From DATJGR01 sp963787045 (GTDB lineage: Bacteria; Pseudomonadota; Gammaproteobacteria; Pseudomonadales; Azotimanducaceae), in contig CAWBBR010000017.1 of assembly GCA_963787045.1 (NCBI GenBank), positions 186,001 to 250,000 of the forward strand: a DNA stretch of 64,000 bases. Reading direction: 5' to 3'. The notes under the pieces are model-generated. The model did no database searches. It saw only the letters and a program-made list of their open reading frames with translations, and was not told where the DNA came from. Shown here piece after piece: positions 52,253-61,840 of the stretch (position 1 is the stretch's first letter; every line of letters starts with the position of its first letter). Both the position numbers and the translations under genes were made by a program.

Positions 52253-53080
52253 ACGTCGATACGTCCTTCGTAGACGAGACAGGCGGGCCCGAGCATCCGC
52301 AACGACTGGCCCGCGCCTTCCCATTTGATTTTGACTTTGCCGCCCGGCAACGAAATCTTCACGCGATCGGAGAATCTTCCGGTCAGCACGCCAGCGACCG
52401 CGGCCGCGCATGCACCGGTGCCGCACGCGCGCGTTTCGCCGACGCCGCGTTCGAAGACGCGCAATCGAGCGAAGCCGGGATCGATCACCTGACAGAAGCC
52501 GACGTTGACGCCGCGCGGGAAGCGCTCGTGTCGCGACAGCAGCGGTCCGAGCGTTGCGACCGGCGCGTCGTTGACCGAGTCGACGAACAACACCGCGTGC
52601 GGATTACCGACCGAGACCGCGACGACGTCCACTTCCTGGTTGCCGACGGCGATCCGGTGCACCACGGTGGCTTCGTTGGTAACGAACGGAATGTCTTCCG
52701 GCACGGTGCTCGGCACGCCCATCTCGACTTCGACGTTGCCGTCGTCGCGCAGCTGCGTGGTGATGACGCCGCTGTTCGTCTGGAGTCGCAACTCGGTTTT
52801 TACCGACAAGCCGGTGTCGACGACGAACTTCGCGAAGCAGCGCGCCCCATTACCGCACTGTTCGGCTTCGCTGCCGTCGGCGTTGTAATATGCGATAGCG
52901 AAAGTCGCTCTCCGGATCGGTCGGCGGTTCGACGCTCAACAGTTGATCGAAACCGACGCCGGTATGCCGGTCGGACAACCGCGCGATCAGTTCCGGCGAC
53001 AGCCGCACGTCCTGGCTGATCTGATCGATGACCATGAAATCGTTGCCGAGTCCGTGCATCTTGCTGAAATGAATCTGCAT
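52249..53080 (-). CDS. dapF: Diaminopimelate epimerase
   Basis: About 276 residues. FSKMHGLGNDFMVID opens the protein. One catalytic Cys lies in NADGSEAEQCGNGARC, which is recovered after removing one base of AA at 52887-52888, and the other in ETRACGTGACAAAVA. It makes meso-diaminopimelate for lysine and peptidoglycan. As an essential enzyme, the frame break is almost certainly an error in the sequence. It lies 17 bases after lysA. Confidence 0.93.
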
Positions 53081-53097
53081 GCCCGACAGCCTATCCA

Positions 53098-54408
53098 TCA
53101 CGCTCGATATTGCAACGGCGCGGCGTCCTGCGGCGGGTCGCCCGGCGCTGACGATGCCACTTCGGCGCGCAACTGATCCGCGATCGTTTCACGCCGTCGC
53201 ACGATGGAGAACGATGCGCCGTCCACCATCACTTCGGCGGCGCGATTGCGGCTGTTGTAGTTGGAGCTCTGCACGAAGCCGTAAGCGCCGGCACTGCGAA
53301 TGGCCAACAGCGTGCCTTCCGCCAGCGTCAGATCGCGATCGTGCGCGAGAAAGTCGCCGCTCTCGCACACCGGACCGACGACGTCCCAACTGGCGCGGAC
53401 ACCGCCGTGTTCCGGTTCCTGGACGACGCTGATGTCGTGCCATGCCTGATACAGCGTCGGGCGGATCAGGTCGTTCATCGCCGCATCGACGACGGCGAAG
53501 TTGCGCGCGTCGGGATCGTGCGCCGGCTTCAGATACTCGACGCGGGTCAACAGTACGCCACCGTTCGCGACCAGGAAGCGTCCGGGTTCGATCGACAGCG
53601 TCAGCGATCGACCCTGCAGCAGCCGCTTGATCTGCGCGGCGTAGCCGTTCACGTCGAATTCCGGCTCGTCGCGATAAGTCACGCCGAGACCGCCGCCGAG
53701 GTCGAGGTGCTCGATGCGGATGCCTTCACGCGCGAGCGCGTCTACCAACTCGAGCAGACTCTGCAACGCTTCGACCAGCGGCGCCGGCTTCGCAATCTGC
53801 GAACCGATGTGGCAGTCGACGCCGAGCACCTCGAGCCATTGCGAGTTCGAGGCGCGGCGGTACATCGCCAGCGCTTCGTCGCGCGGCACGCCGAATTTGT
53901 TGGATTTCAGTCCGGTCGAAATGTACGGATGCGTTCCGGCGTCGATGTCCGGGTTTACTCGCACCGAAATGCGCGCTTTACGCGACAGCCGCTGCGCGTG
54001 CAGCTCGAGCCGATCGAGTTCCGCGGCGCTCTCGACGTTGAACGAACCGATGCCGAGCTTCAGCGCGAAGTCGATCTCCGCGCCGGACTTGCCGACGCCG
54101 GAGAAGATCACCTTGGCCGGATCGCCGCCGGCGCGGACCACGCGTTCGAGTTCGCCGCCGGAGACGATGTCGAACCCGGCGCCGAGCGACGCGAACAGAT
54201 TCAGGATTGCGAGATTGCCGTTCGCTTTCACTGCGTAGCAGATTCGATGCGGCAGCGGCTGCAACGCCGCGTCGAGCCGCGCGTATTGCGACGCGAAGTG
54301 AGCGCGCGAATAGACGTAGGTGGGCGTTCCGCAGCGTTGCGCAATCTGCAGCAACGAAGCGTCTTCGAGGTGCGCGACACCGTTGCGGACCGACAGCGCC
54401 TCGTTCAC
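53098..54408 (-). CDS. lysA: Diaminopimelate decarboxylase
   Basis: A 436-residue fold-III PLP enzyme. The PLP Lys is in RICYAVKANGNLAIL. The His in GVDCHIGSQI, the glycine loop LDLGGGLGVTY, EPGRFLVANGG and the catalytic Cys in GPVCESGDFLA are all present. It catalyses the last step of lysine synthesis. I chose the GTG at 54408 because it overlaps the lptM stop (GTGA) and gives the expected VNEALSVRNG start. A longer upstream reading frame would cover lptM. Confidence 0.93.
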   Translation of the reverse strand: MNEALSVRNGVAHLEDASLLQIAQRCGTPTYVYSRAHFASQYARLDAALQPLPHRICYAVKANGNLAILNLFASLGAGFDIVSGGELERVVRAGGDPAKVIFSGVGKSGAEIDFALKLGIGSFNVESAAELDRLELHAQRLSRKARISVRVNPDIDAGTHPYISTGLKSNKFGVPRDEALAMYRRASNSQWLEVLGVDCHIGSQIAKPAPLVEALQSLLELVDALAREGIRIEHLDLGGGLGVTYRDEPEFDVNGYAAQIKRLLQGRSLTLSIEPGRFLVANGGVLLTRVEYLKPAHDPDARNFAVVDAAMNDLIRPTLYQAWHDISVVQEPEHGGVRASWDVVGPVCESGDFLAHDRDLTLAEGTLLAIRSAGAYGFVQSSNYNSRNRAAEVMVDGASFSIVRRRETIADQLRAEVASSAPGDPPQDAAPLQYRA

Positions 54409-54521
54409 GACAACGCGCTCGAAGGCTTCGGTGGGGTGTGGTCGGGCATCCGCAGCGGACCTTTCTGGCCGCAGGTCGCGACCATCAGCAGCAACAGCGA
54501 AACCAGTAACCACCGCGACAC
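54405..54521 (-). CDS. lptM: LptM (YifL-type) small lipoprotein
   Basis: A 38-residue lipoprotein, MSRWLLVSLLLLMVATCG then QKGPLRMPDHTPPKP. The lipobox Cys17 is followed by the family-defining CGQKGPL. LptM helps oxidative maturation of the LPS translocon LptDE. The start is GTG. The stop overlaps the lysA start by four bases. The same gene lies between the cya locus and dapF or lysA in E. coli and Pseudomonas. Confidence 0.88.
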   Translation of the reverse strand: MSRWLLVSLLLLMVATCGQKGPLRMPDHTPPKPSSALS

Positions 54522-54557
54522 GGGAGCGTCCGTCGACAAAGCGCCGCAGTATACACA

Positions 54558-56819
54558 CTAAGCGACGGTCGGGCGCCGCGCGGCCTCCGTGTCGACAGCG
54601 AACTGCTCGCGCAACAACGCGAGCAGGTTGCGTCGCGAAGCGACTCGCACGTCGGTGCGGTTCGGATGGCGCGACATGAGGCGTGGGTCGTCGTTCGCCT
54701 TGGCGACGTAGATCTCGATCGCGCGAAGTCCGTTCCGCGCGATGGCCTCGTCGAGAGCGACGGCAATTTCGTGCGCCGGTTGGTGCGGCGGGACGAACCG
54801 ATGGATTGCACCGTCGCGCATCGCGAGCAGCACGGTCACGTTGCCGCGTTGTTCGTGGATCAACACCGCGTCGTTTGCGGGTGTCGCGATGCGACATAAA
54901 TGGTGCAGCCCGATGAGCCGCGTGTTGCGGGTGTCGACGCGAAGTCCGGCTTGGTTCGGCGCCGTCAACGTTTCGAACAACTGCGCTTCGTTCGAGCAGC
55001 GACGCGCCGAAAAGCGGACATCGTTGCGTTCGACGATGACGAAGCCACCGGCCAGCGCGAACACGAATCGACCGACAGCGTCGCGCTGGAACGAGGCGGC
55101 CATGTGCGCCGCGAGTTCCGCGACGCGCGCTTCGATCGCGCGCTCGTATTCGCCGCCGACGCAGTGCACGCGCAGTACCGCGGGCGGTTGCGCGAGCAGC
55201 CCGGTGAGTGCGCCGATCAGACCGTCGTCGCCCGCGTGTCCGGTTGCCGCGATACCGTCGTGGCGCAGCTCCAGCAGATCGATGCCGGCGATCAGACTGA
55301 TGTGGAAGCCGCTGAAATCCAGCGGATCATCCCAGCCGCTGACGATGGCTTCGCCGGGTCCTCTGAGCGCGAACTGCGGCGACTCTTCGGCGTTGACGAT
55401 GAGCAGCGTCGACGGTTCCGCGACGGCGCCATCGTATTGCGACAAGAGTTCCAGCAGCCGCGCACACGCATGCGCCGCCGTGCGTCGCCGACACGCAGGT
55501 TGTCGGTGCTCAGTCGGTGCGCGTGAGCCCAGGCGATCGTCGCGGCGAAGCGCGGCGCGACGAATGCCGTCGTGTCGTCGTCGCGCAGTTGCCATCGTTC
55601 CGTGTGCGCTTCGCCTGCGTGCGCGTCGATGCGCACTCGGCCGGCGACGCGCCTCGGCCACAACGCGGGATTCATGCGTGGGATCGTGTCGTCGCGTCGT
55701 TCGATCCAGCGCGCGATCCGATCGCCTGCCGCGCGCAAGCGAGTCACTACGTCGGCCGATGCACTCAGTTCGGATGCGAGCTGCATCAGGTGTGCGTGCG
55801 CGCGCTGCAGTTCGGCGTTCACGCGCGCGTTCTCGCTTTGTAGTTCGGCCAGGGTCGGTTCGCGCATTGGGCCGCGTCGGCAGTCGCGCGCGAGCGCCAG
55901 TCGCTCGGGTGTGCCGGCGAAGTGCGCTGCGATCGCCTCGTCGAGTAGCGTCGACGAATCGATAGCCGGTATCACCGCGCCAGATCCGTTCCTTGTAGGC
56001 GTGCGCCAGCGGTGCGACGGTGGAGTCGCCCGCGTAGCTCTCGAGCAGCATCAGCGACGGAATGTGCATGTAAGGGAAATCGAGCGCGGCATCGATCAGT
56101 TCGACGCCGGCGGTGAGGCATTCGCCCCGGGGAATCGGATCGGCGCGGCCGAGGTCGAACGTGTCGTCGCGTCCGATGAATCGCTGCGACTTCAGTCGCG
56201 CACAGTAGGCGTCGTAGGCGTGGTCGAGTTGCGGCGGTACGAGCCACCAGATCGGGTAGCGACCCGCGAGCAGAAGCGCCGATCGGTAGAACGCATCGCG
56301 CGCGAGACCCGGCGTGCGCAGCCGGCTGCGGCGGGCTTGCTCTTCCGCTGGATCGATCAGGGTCGTGGTCAGCGCCACGCCGTGACCCGCGGCGTACCGA
56401 ACGACGCGCGCCAACTTCTCGCTCAATGCCCCGTGCGTCGAAAGAGCACTGATCACGCTCAGCTCCAGGACGTCGCCCGGCAGCTGCGTCACGTACAGCG
56501 CCTGAATCTGCGCGCGGCGTTCGACGAATCGTTCCAGCACGAACGACAGCGCCATCTTGCGGACGGCGTTGAGTGCGCGCCGGTCCGGCGTATAGCGTTC
56601 GATCCCGCACGGCATTTCGAAGTCGACGAAGCCGGGCAGCGCCGCGTGATTGCTGTGCAGCAGAAGAGGAACGGCGTCGATGAACGCGCGGCGCTCTTCC
56701 GAGAGCCGGGCGCGTAGCGCGTCGAGACGCTCGTGGTTCAGCGCCAGAAAACGGTCGCGCAATGCGCGCAACGATTTGCGGTCGATGTCGTCGTCGGGAT
56801 TGGCGGAATCAGGCTGCAT
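54558..56819 (-). CDS. Class I adenylate cyclase-like protein lacking the catalytic motif
   Basis: About 754 residues. The N-terminal domain matches CyaA class I: FLALNHERLDALRARLSEERRAFIDAVPLLLHSNHAALPGFV, then CGIERYTPD, FYRSALLLAGRYPIWWLVPP and FPYMHIPSLMLLESYA. The C-terminal part (WQLRDDDTTAFVAPRFAATIAWAHAHRL) also fits. The catalytic segment GSxxxIxxxxxSDLDxW is replaced by QLPGDVLELSVISALS, so the essential Ser and both Asp are absent. Two frame breaks exist: an extra base at 55976-55977 and a missing base near 55485. Synteny (cyaA before lptM) says this is the cyaA locus. It is probably not a working cyclase. Confidence 0.8.
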   Translation of the reverse strand: MQPDSANPDDDIDRKSLRALRDRFLALNHERLDALRARLSEERRAFIDAVPLLLHSNHAALPGFVDFEMPCGIERYTPDRRALNAVRKMALSFVLERFVERRAQIQALYVTQLPGDVLELSVISALSTHGALSEKLARVVRYAAGHGVALTTTLIDPAEEQARRSRLRTPGLARDAFYRSALLLAGRYPIWWLVPPQLDHAYDAYCARLKSQRFIGRDDTFDLGRADPIPRGECLTAGVELIDAALDFPYMHIPSLMLLESYAGDSTVAPLAHAYKERIWRGDTGYRFVDATRRGDRSALRRHTRATGARARLPTRPNARTDPGRTTKRERARERRTAARARTPDAARIRTECIGRRSDSLARGRRSDRALDRTTRRHDPTHESRVVAEARRRPSAHRRARRRSAHGTMATARRRHDGIRRAALRRDDRLGSRAPTEHRQPACRRRTAAHACARLLELLSQYDGAVAEPSTLLIVNAEESPQFALRGPGEAIVSGWDDPLDFSGFHISLIAGIDLLELRHDGIAATGHAGDDGLIGALTGLLAQPPAVLRVHCVGGEYERAIEARVAELAAHMAASFQRDAVGRFVFALAGGFVIVERNDVRFSARRCSNEAQLFETLTAPNQAGLRVDTRNTRLIGLHHLCRIATPANDAVLIHEQRGNVTVLLAMRDGAIHRFVPPHQPAHEIAVALDEAIARNGLRAIEIYVAKANDDPRLMSRHPNRTDVRVASRRNLLALLREQFAVDTEAARRPTVA

Positions 56820-56860
56820 ACCTGGAGTATAGGCAGCCCGCGCCGACCGGCTTTGTGGGG

Positions 56861-58264
56861 CTACCCGAGGCGGGTGCGGCCGCGCGCGACTGCCGCGCGG
56901 ACCTGGGCCGGCGCGGTGCCGCCGATGTGGTTGCGCGCGTTCACCGATCCTTCGAGCGTGAGAACGTCGTATACGGATGCGTCGATCACCGGACTGAAGC
57001 GCTGCAGCTCCGCCAGCGTCAGATCGCTCAGCGCGACGCGTTTCGCGAGCGCGTGAGCGACGCAGCGGCCGACCACTTCGTGGGCATCGCGAAACGGCAC
57101 GTCCTTGCGCACCAGATAGTCGGCGAGGTCGGTTGCCGTGGCGAAGCCGAGCGACGCCGCTTCGCGCATCCGGTCGGCGCGCACGTCGAGGTGCGGCAGC
57201 ATGCCGAGCATCGCGGTGAGACAGTCCTTCAGGGTATCGAGCGCGTCGAACAGCGGCTCTTTGTCCTCCTGATTGTCCTTGTTGTACGCCAGCGGCTGAC
57301 CTTTCATCAGCACGAGCAATCCGATCAGATGGCCGAACACGCGACCGGATTTGCCGCGCACCAGTTCCGGCACGTCGGGGTTCTTCTTCTGCGGCATGAT
57401 CGACGAGCCGGTGCAGAAGCGGTCGGGCAGGTCGACGAAGCCGAACTGTTGCGACGACCACAGCACGAGTTCTTCCGACCAGCGCGACAGGTGCATCATC
57501 GCGATGCTCGCTACCGAGCAGAATTCGATCGCGAAGTCGCGGTCGCTCACCGCGTCGAGCGAGTTTTCGGTGACGGCGTCGAAGCCGAGTTCGCGCGCGG
57601 TGAACGCGCGATCGATCGGAAATGTCGTGCCGGCGAGCGCCGCGCTGCCCAGCGGCATCACGTTGACGCGGCGGCGCAGCTCGACGAGGCGCTCCCGGTC
57701 GCGCAACAGCATTTCGAACCACGCCATCACGTGATGCCCGAACGTCACCGGCTGGGCCGTCTGCAGGTGCGTGAACCCCGGCATGATCGTGTCGGCGTGC
57801 GCGTCGGCGAGGTCGAGCAGCACGACCAGCAACTGCGTCGTTACGGCGTGGAGCGCGTCGATCTCGTCGCGCAGGTACAACCGGATGTCGGTCGCGACCT
57901 GATCGTTGCGGGAACGACCCGTGTGCAACCGCTTGCCGACGTCTCCAACGATCTCGATGAGGCGGGATTCGACGTTCATGTGCACGTCTTCTCGCGCCAC
58001 CGACCACTTCAGCGTACCGGCGTCGATTTCCTTGTGAATCGCGTTCAAGCCGTCGACGATGACGCCGCACTCGTTGCCGGAAAGCACGCCGACGTGCGCC
58101 AGCATGCGGGCGTGAGCGATGGAGCCTTGAATGTCGTGGTGGTATAACCGCGCATCGAAACCGATCGACGCGGTAAACCGCTCGACGAATCGGTCGGTGG
58201 GCTCGCTGAAGCGACCGCCCCAGAGCTTTCCAGAGGCATCAGACTCGTTAGTTGGGTCGGACAT
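56861..58264 (-). CDS. argH: Argininosuccinate lyase
   Basis: A 467-residue fumarase-superfamily enzyme. KLWGGRFSEPTDRFVERFTASIGFD opens it, LHTGRSRNDQVATDIRLY and the catalytic Ser loop GSSIMPQKKNPD are intact, and DFAIEFCSVASI lies between. It splits argininosuccinate into arginine and fumarate. It is divergent from algZ across an 84-bp gap, the same arrangement as in Pseudomonas. It is 41 bases upstream of the cyaA-like gene. Confidence 0.95.
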   Translation of the reverse strand: MSDPTNESDASGKLWGGRFSEPTDRFVERFTASIGFDARLYHHDIQGSIAHARMLAHVGVLSGNECGVIVDGLNAIHKEIDAGTLKWSVAREDVHMNVESRLIEIVGDVGKRLHTGRSRNDQVATDIRLYLRDEIDALHAVTTQLLVVLLDLADAHADTIMPGFTHLQTAQPVTFGHHVMAWFEMLLRDRERLVELRRRVNVMPLGSAALAGTTFPIDRAFTARELGFDAVTENSLDAVSDRDFAIEFCSVASIAMMHLSRWSEELVLWSSQQFGFVDLPDRFCTGSSIMPQKKNPDVPELVRGKSGRVFGHLIGLLVLMKGQPLAYNKDNQEDKEPLFDALDTLKDCLTAMLGMLPHLDVRADRMREAASLGFATATDLADYLVRKDVPFRDAHEVVGRCVAHALAKRVALSDLTLAELQRFSPVIDASVYDVLTLEGSVNARNHIGGTAPAQVRAAVARGRTRLG

Positions 58265-58348
58265 CGCGGCTTCGACGTGTGAGAAGACGGGCGATTGTAG
58301 CAATTTAGGCGGCGCTTCCGGGCGCACGGGAGAGGAGACGTAATCGCA

Positions 58349-59425
58349 GTGGCGGCGGCACCGATCGATCAGGCGCGACCCACCCGGTTCGTCATTCCCG
58401 ATCTCTGCAACGCACCGGCCCTCAGCATCGTCGTTCTCGTCGGTGAACTGCTCGTCCTCGTGCTGTTGTTCGCGGACGGACCGCTGACGTGGGAAGGGCT
58501 GGCGTTGAGATCGCTCTACGTGCAGTGGGTGGTGCTGATGAGCGCCGGCGCGCTGTGCGGTTCGCGTCGCTGGCTCGCTCGGATGGATCTCGCCCGCGGC
58601 GCGCTGCTGGCATTCGTCATGATCACGTTGCTGACGCTCGCGGTCAGTCTCGGTGCCGATCGCGTCGTTGCCGGAACGATGAGCTATCAGCGCGTCCCGG
58701 TGGACTGGGTCGCAATTGCCAAGCAACTCGGCATCGCATGCATCATCGCCGGGATGGTGCTGCGGTACTTCTATATACAGCAGCAACTGCGTGAACAGGA
58801 ACAATCGGAGCTGCAGTCGCGCATCCAGGCGCTGCAGTCGCGCATACGGCCGCACTTTCTGTTCAACAGCATGAACATCATCGCGAGCCTGATTTCGGTG
58901 GATCCGGAGACGGCCGAGTCGGTGGTGGAAGACCTGTCCGAACTGTTCCGCGCGAGCCTCAACGACGCCGGCAACCAGGTGCTGCTGACGGAGGAACTCG
59001 AGCTGTGCGAGCGGTACGTGCGCATCGAGCAGCTGCGGTTAGGCGAACGGCTGCGGCTGGCCTGGGACATCGGCGAGTATCCCGACGGCACGAAGATCCC
59101 GTTGCTGACGCTGCAGCCGCTGCTCGAAAACGCGATCTACCACGGAATTCAGCCGCTACCCGACGGCGGCACCATTACCGTGACGCTGCGCTACGATCGC
59201 AACATCGTCAGCGTGCGGATCACCAATCCGCTGCCGAGCCCCGAGTATCGGGCGCACACGCAGGGCAACAAGATGGCGGTGAACAACATTCGCAGCCGGC
59301 TGAACGTGTTGTACAACGATGCGGCAGAGCTGACGGCCGAGGCGGAGGGCGACGTGTACGTGACGATGCTGCGGTATCCGCACCGCGCACTGGACGAGTC
59401 TGAACTGATGAGGGAGGTGTCTTAA
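58349..59425 (+). CDS. algZ: AlgZ/FimS-like sensor kinase (LytS family)
   Basis: A 358-residue protein. Four membrane helices span residues about 23-140, followed by a coiled coil and the His-kinase domain with IRPHFLFNSMNIIASLIS (His169). The ATP-binding part has LLTLQPLLENAIYHGI, and GNKMAVNNIRSRL is the G-box analogue. The start is GTG after GAGGAG. The neighbouring LytTR regulator gene begins three bases after its stop. In Pseudomonas the pair controls alginate and pili; the regulon here is unknown. Confidence 0.92.
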   Translation: MAAAPIDQARPTRFVIPDLCNAPALSIVVLVGELLVLVLLFADGPLTWEGLALRSLYVQWVVLMSAGALCGSRRWLARMDLARGALLAFVMITLLTLAVSLGADRVVAGTMSYQRVPVDWVAIAKQLGIACIIAGMVLRYFYIQQQLREQEQSELQSRIQALQSRIRPHFLFNSMNIIASLISVDPETAESVVEDLSELFRASLNDAGNQVLLTEELELCERYVRIEQLRLGERLRLAWDIGEYPDGTKIPLLTLQPLLENAIYHGIQPLPDGGTITVTLRYDRNIVSVRITNPLPSPEYRAHTQGNKMAVNNIRSRLNVLYNDAAELTAEAEGDVYVTMLRYPHRALDESELMREVS

Positions 59426-59428
59426 GCG

Positions 59429-60157
59429 GTGAAGGTACTCATAGTCGACGATGAGCAGCTCGCGCGCGATCGCCTCGCGCGCATGTTGAGCGACATTCCT
59501 GGCTATGACGTCGTGGGTCAGGCGGCGAACGGCATGCAGGCAGTAGAGCGATGCGGAACGACCCAACCCGACGTCGTGCTGCTCGACATTCGCATGCCGG
59601 GGATGGACGGGCTCGAGGCGGCGCGCCACATGGCCGGCATGGAACAACCGCCGGCGGTGGTGTTCTGCACGGCGTACGAAGAACACGCGATCGAGGCGTT
59701 CAAAGTGCAGGCGGTCGGCTATCTGTTGAAGCCGGTGCGGCGCGACGACCTGGTCGGTGTGCTCGGTTCCGCGACGCGCACCAATCGCGCGCAGCTCGCG
59801 GCGCTCGCGCGGGAAGAGGGTGCGCAGCGCAGCCACATCTCCGCGCGCACGCGCAAAGGCATCGAACTCGTGCCGATCGACGACATACGTTTCTTTCAGG
59901 CCGACCAGAAGTACGTGACGATGCGCCACGCCGGCGGCGAACTGTTGATCGACGAAACGCTGCAGGAACTGGAAAACGAGTTCGACACGCGCTTCGTTCG
60001 CGTACATCGCAATGCGCTCGTCGCCACCAAGTACATCGAGGGGCTCGAGCGCAACGAAGAGGGCCAATACCAGATCCGCCTGCGCGACGTGCCGAACGGC
60101 ATCGACATCAGCCGCCGACACGTATCGTCAATCCGTCGCTACATTCAGAAACTATGA
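59429..60157 (+). CDS. algR: AlgR-like LytTR response regulator
   Basis: A 242-residue protein. The receiver domain (residues 1-120) has VLIVDDEQLARDRL and phospho-acceptor Asp53 in VVLLDIRMPGMDG, with FCTAYEEHAIEAF and KPVRRDDL. The LytTR DNA-binding domain follows (IRFFQADQKYVTMRHAGGE, RVHRNALVATKYI). The start is GTG. Its stop overlaps the hemC start (ATGA), coupling regulator expression to haem synthesis genes as in Pseudomonas. Confidence 0.93.
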   Translation: MKVLIVDDEQLARDRLARMLSDIPGYDVVGQAANGMQAVERCGTTQPDVVLLDIRMPGMDGLEAARHMAGMEQPPAVVFCTAYEEHAIEAFKVQAVGYLLKPVRRDDLVGVLGSATRTNRAQLAALAREEGAQRSHISARTRKGIELVPIDDIRFFQADQKYVTMRHAGGELLIDETLQELENEFDTRFVRVHRNALVATKYIEGLERNEEGQYQIRLRDVPNGIDISRRHVSSIRRYIQKL

Positions 60158-61095
60158 CCATCGCTACGCTGCGCATCGCCACCCGCAAGAGCCGTCTGGC
60201 GCTCTGGCAGGCGGAGTTCGTCAAGGCGCAGCTCGCGCGCGTACATCCGAGCCTGCAGATCGAGCTGGTAGCAATGACGACGCGCGGCGATCAGTGGTTG
60301 TCGGCGCCCCTCAGTGAGATCGGTGGCAAGGGCTTGTTCATCAAAGAGCTCGAATCCGCCATTGCCGACGGGCGCGCGGACGTTGCGGTTCATTCGATGA
60401 AAGACGTTCCAGCGGAACTGCCGGCCGGGTTCGTACTGCCGGTGATCGGCTATCGCAGCGAAGTTCGCGACGTGCTGGTGAGCCCGCGGGTGCGTTCGGT
60501 GGCGGAACTTCCGAACGGCGCGCGCGTGGGCTCTTCGAGTCTGCGGCGGCAGGCGCAACTGTTGGCGCGTCGTCCCGACCTGGTGGTTGCACCGGTACGC
60601 GGCAACGTGAATACCCGACTCGACAAACTCGATGCGGGCGAATACGACGCGCTGCTGCTGGCGGGTACCGGCCTGCAGCGTCTCGGCCTCGCGGATCGCA
60701 TTCGCGAATTCCTGAGCCTCGAAGAGAGTCTGCCGGCCGCGGGCCAGGGCGCGCTCGGCGTGGAGTGCAGCGTCGACCGTCGCGACGTGATCGAATTGCT
60801 GCGCCCGCTGAACGACGCGGTAGTGGCGCGCTGTGTCGGCGCCGAACGCGCGGTGAGCCGGCATCTCGGCGCCGATTGTTCGTTGCCGATCGCCGCGTAC
60901 GCAGTGGACGTGGGCGGAGAATTGCAGATGCGCGCACTGATCGCGAACGCCTCTGGGCGGCGCATACTTCGATGTGTCGTGTCCGGCGACGATCCCGACG
61001 CGCTCGGTGCGCAAGCGGCAACCGAACTGCGTCGTCAGGGAGCGGACCAGATCCTCGACGAGTTGCGCCGGGGTTCCCATGGTGTCGATCGCTGA
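60154..61095 (+). CDS. hemC: Porphobilinogen deaminase (hydroxymethylbilane synthase)
   Basis: A 313-residue enzyme. IATRKSRLALWQAEFVKAQL is the start signature, VAVHSMKDVP holds the catalytic Asp, GSSSLRRQAQLL follows, and the dipyrromethane-attaching Cys242 is in LGADCSLPIAAY. It condenses four porphobilinogens to hydroxymethylbilane. It overlaps algR upstream and hemD downstream (17 bases). Confidence 0.96.
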   Translation: MTIATLRIATRKSRLALWQAEFVKAQLARVHPSLQIELVAMTTRGDQWLSAPLSEIGGKGLFIKELESAIADGRADVAVHSMKDVPAELPAGFVLPVIGYRSEVRDVLVSPRVRSVAELPNGARVGSSSLRRQAQLLARRPDLVVAPVRGNVNTRLDKLDAGEYDALLLAGTGLQRLGLADRIREFLSLEESLPAAGQGALGVECSVDRRDVIELLRPLNDAVVARCVGAERAVSRHLGADCSLPIAAYAVDVGGELQMRALIANASGRRILRCVVSGDDPDALGAQAATELRRQGADQILDELRRGSHGVDR

Positions 61096-61840
61096 CACCG
61101 GCGCGACGGTTCTCGTCACGCGATCGGAGCCGGGCGCGTCGGAACTCGCAGACGCGTTGCAAGCTGCAGGCTATTCCGCGCGTCGCTGCCCGGTGCTCGA
61201 AATTCGACCGCTCGAACCCGCCGCATCGAGCGATGTCGTCGCGGAACTCGATCGATTCGACGTCGCAATCTGCGTTTCGGGTCACGCCGCTCGTTTCGCG
61301 CTCGACCGGGTCGATGCGCAGTGGACGCAACGCCCAGAACTGAAGTGGATTGCGGTCGGCGCAGCGACCGCGCGTGCGCTCGCCGAACGTGGGGTTCAGG
61401 CGCTGCGACCGGCGACCGAGTCGTCGGAGGGTATACTGGCGCTCGCGCCGCTCAGTCGAATAGTCGGGCTGCGCGTGTTGATCTGTGCCGGTCGCGACGG
61501 CCGCCGGTTGCTGGTGGAAGAACTGTCGCGCCGCGGTGCGCGAGTGACGACGTTGGCGTTGTATGAACGGGTCGCTGTGCCGGTTGAACGCGCGGCGGCG
61601 GGACTCGGCGACCGATCCGCGATCGGGGCCGTGATCGTATCGAGCGCCGATGGCGCGCGCGCATTCGCTCCGGCCTGGCGCGCGGTGCGCGGCGACGAAC
61701 GCGTCGTGGTCGTTGCGCCGTCGGCGCGCGTTGCGGCCGAACTGAGCGGCCTCGGATTCAGGCGCATTACAGTCGCCGATGGCGCCGGCGCGCAGGCGAC
61801 CATCGAAGCGCTTCGGAAAATTGACGAGGAATCGAGATGA
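61079..61840 (+). CDS. hemD: Uroporphyrinogen-III synthase
   Basis: A 253-residue two-lobed protein. VLVTRSEPGASELADALQAAGYSARRCPVLEI, IAVGAATARALAERG, ICAGRDGRRLLVEELSRRGARVTTLALYER and VVVVAPSARVAAEL are the expected weakly conserved landmarks. It closes hydroxymethylbilane to uroporphyrinogen III. It overlaps hemC by 17 bases and hemX by four. Confidence 0.92.
   Translation: MVSIADTGATVLVTRSEPGASELADALQAAGYSARRCPVLEIRPLEPAASSDVVAELDRFDVAICVSGHAARFALDRVDAQWTQRPELKWIAVGAATARALAERGVQALRPATESSEGILALAPLSRIVGLRVLICAGRDGRRLLVEELSRRGARVTTLALYERVAVPVERAAAGLGDRSAIGAVIVSSADGARAFAPAWRAVRGDERVVVVAPSARVAAELSGLGFRRITVADGAGAQATIEALRKIDEESR

Noticed and set aside
49946..53080. A cluster of genuine pseudogenes (thrC, HAD, xerC, dapF)
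   Set aside because: Each is repaired by removing one base from a homopolymer, both halves are highly conserved, and the genes are essential or nearly so.
54558..58070. 1170-codon open frame joining the cyaA-like gene to sequence antisense-frame to argH
   Set aside because: Upstream of 56819 it is only a shifted frame of argH. The real start is MQPDSANPD at 56819.
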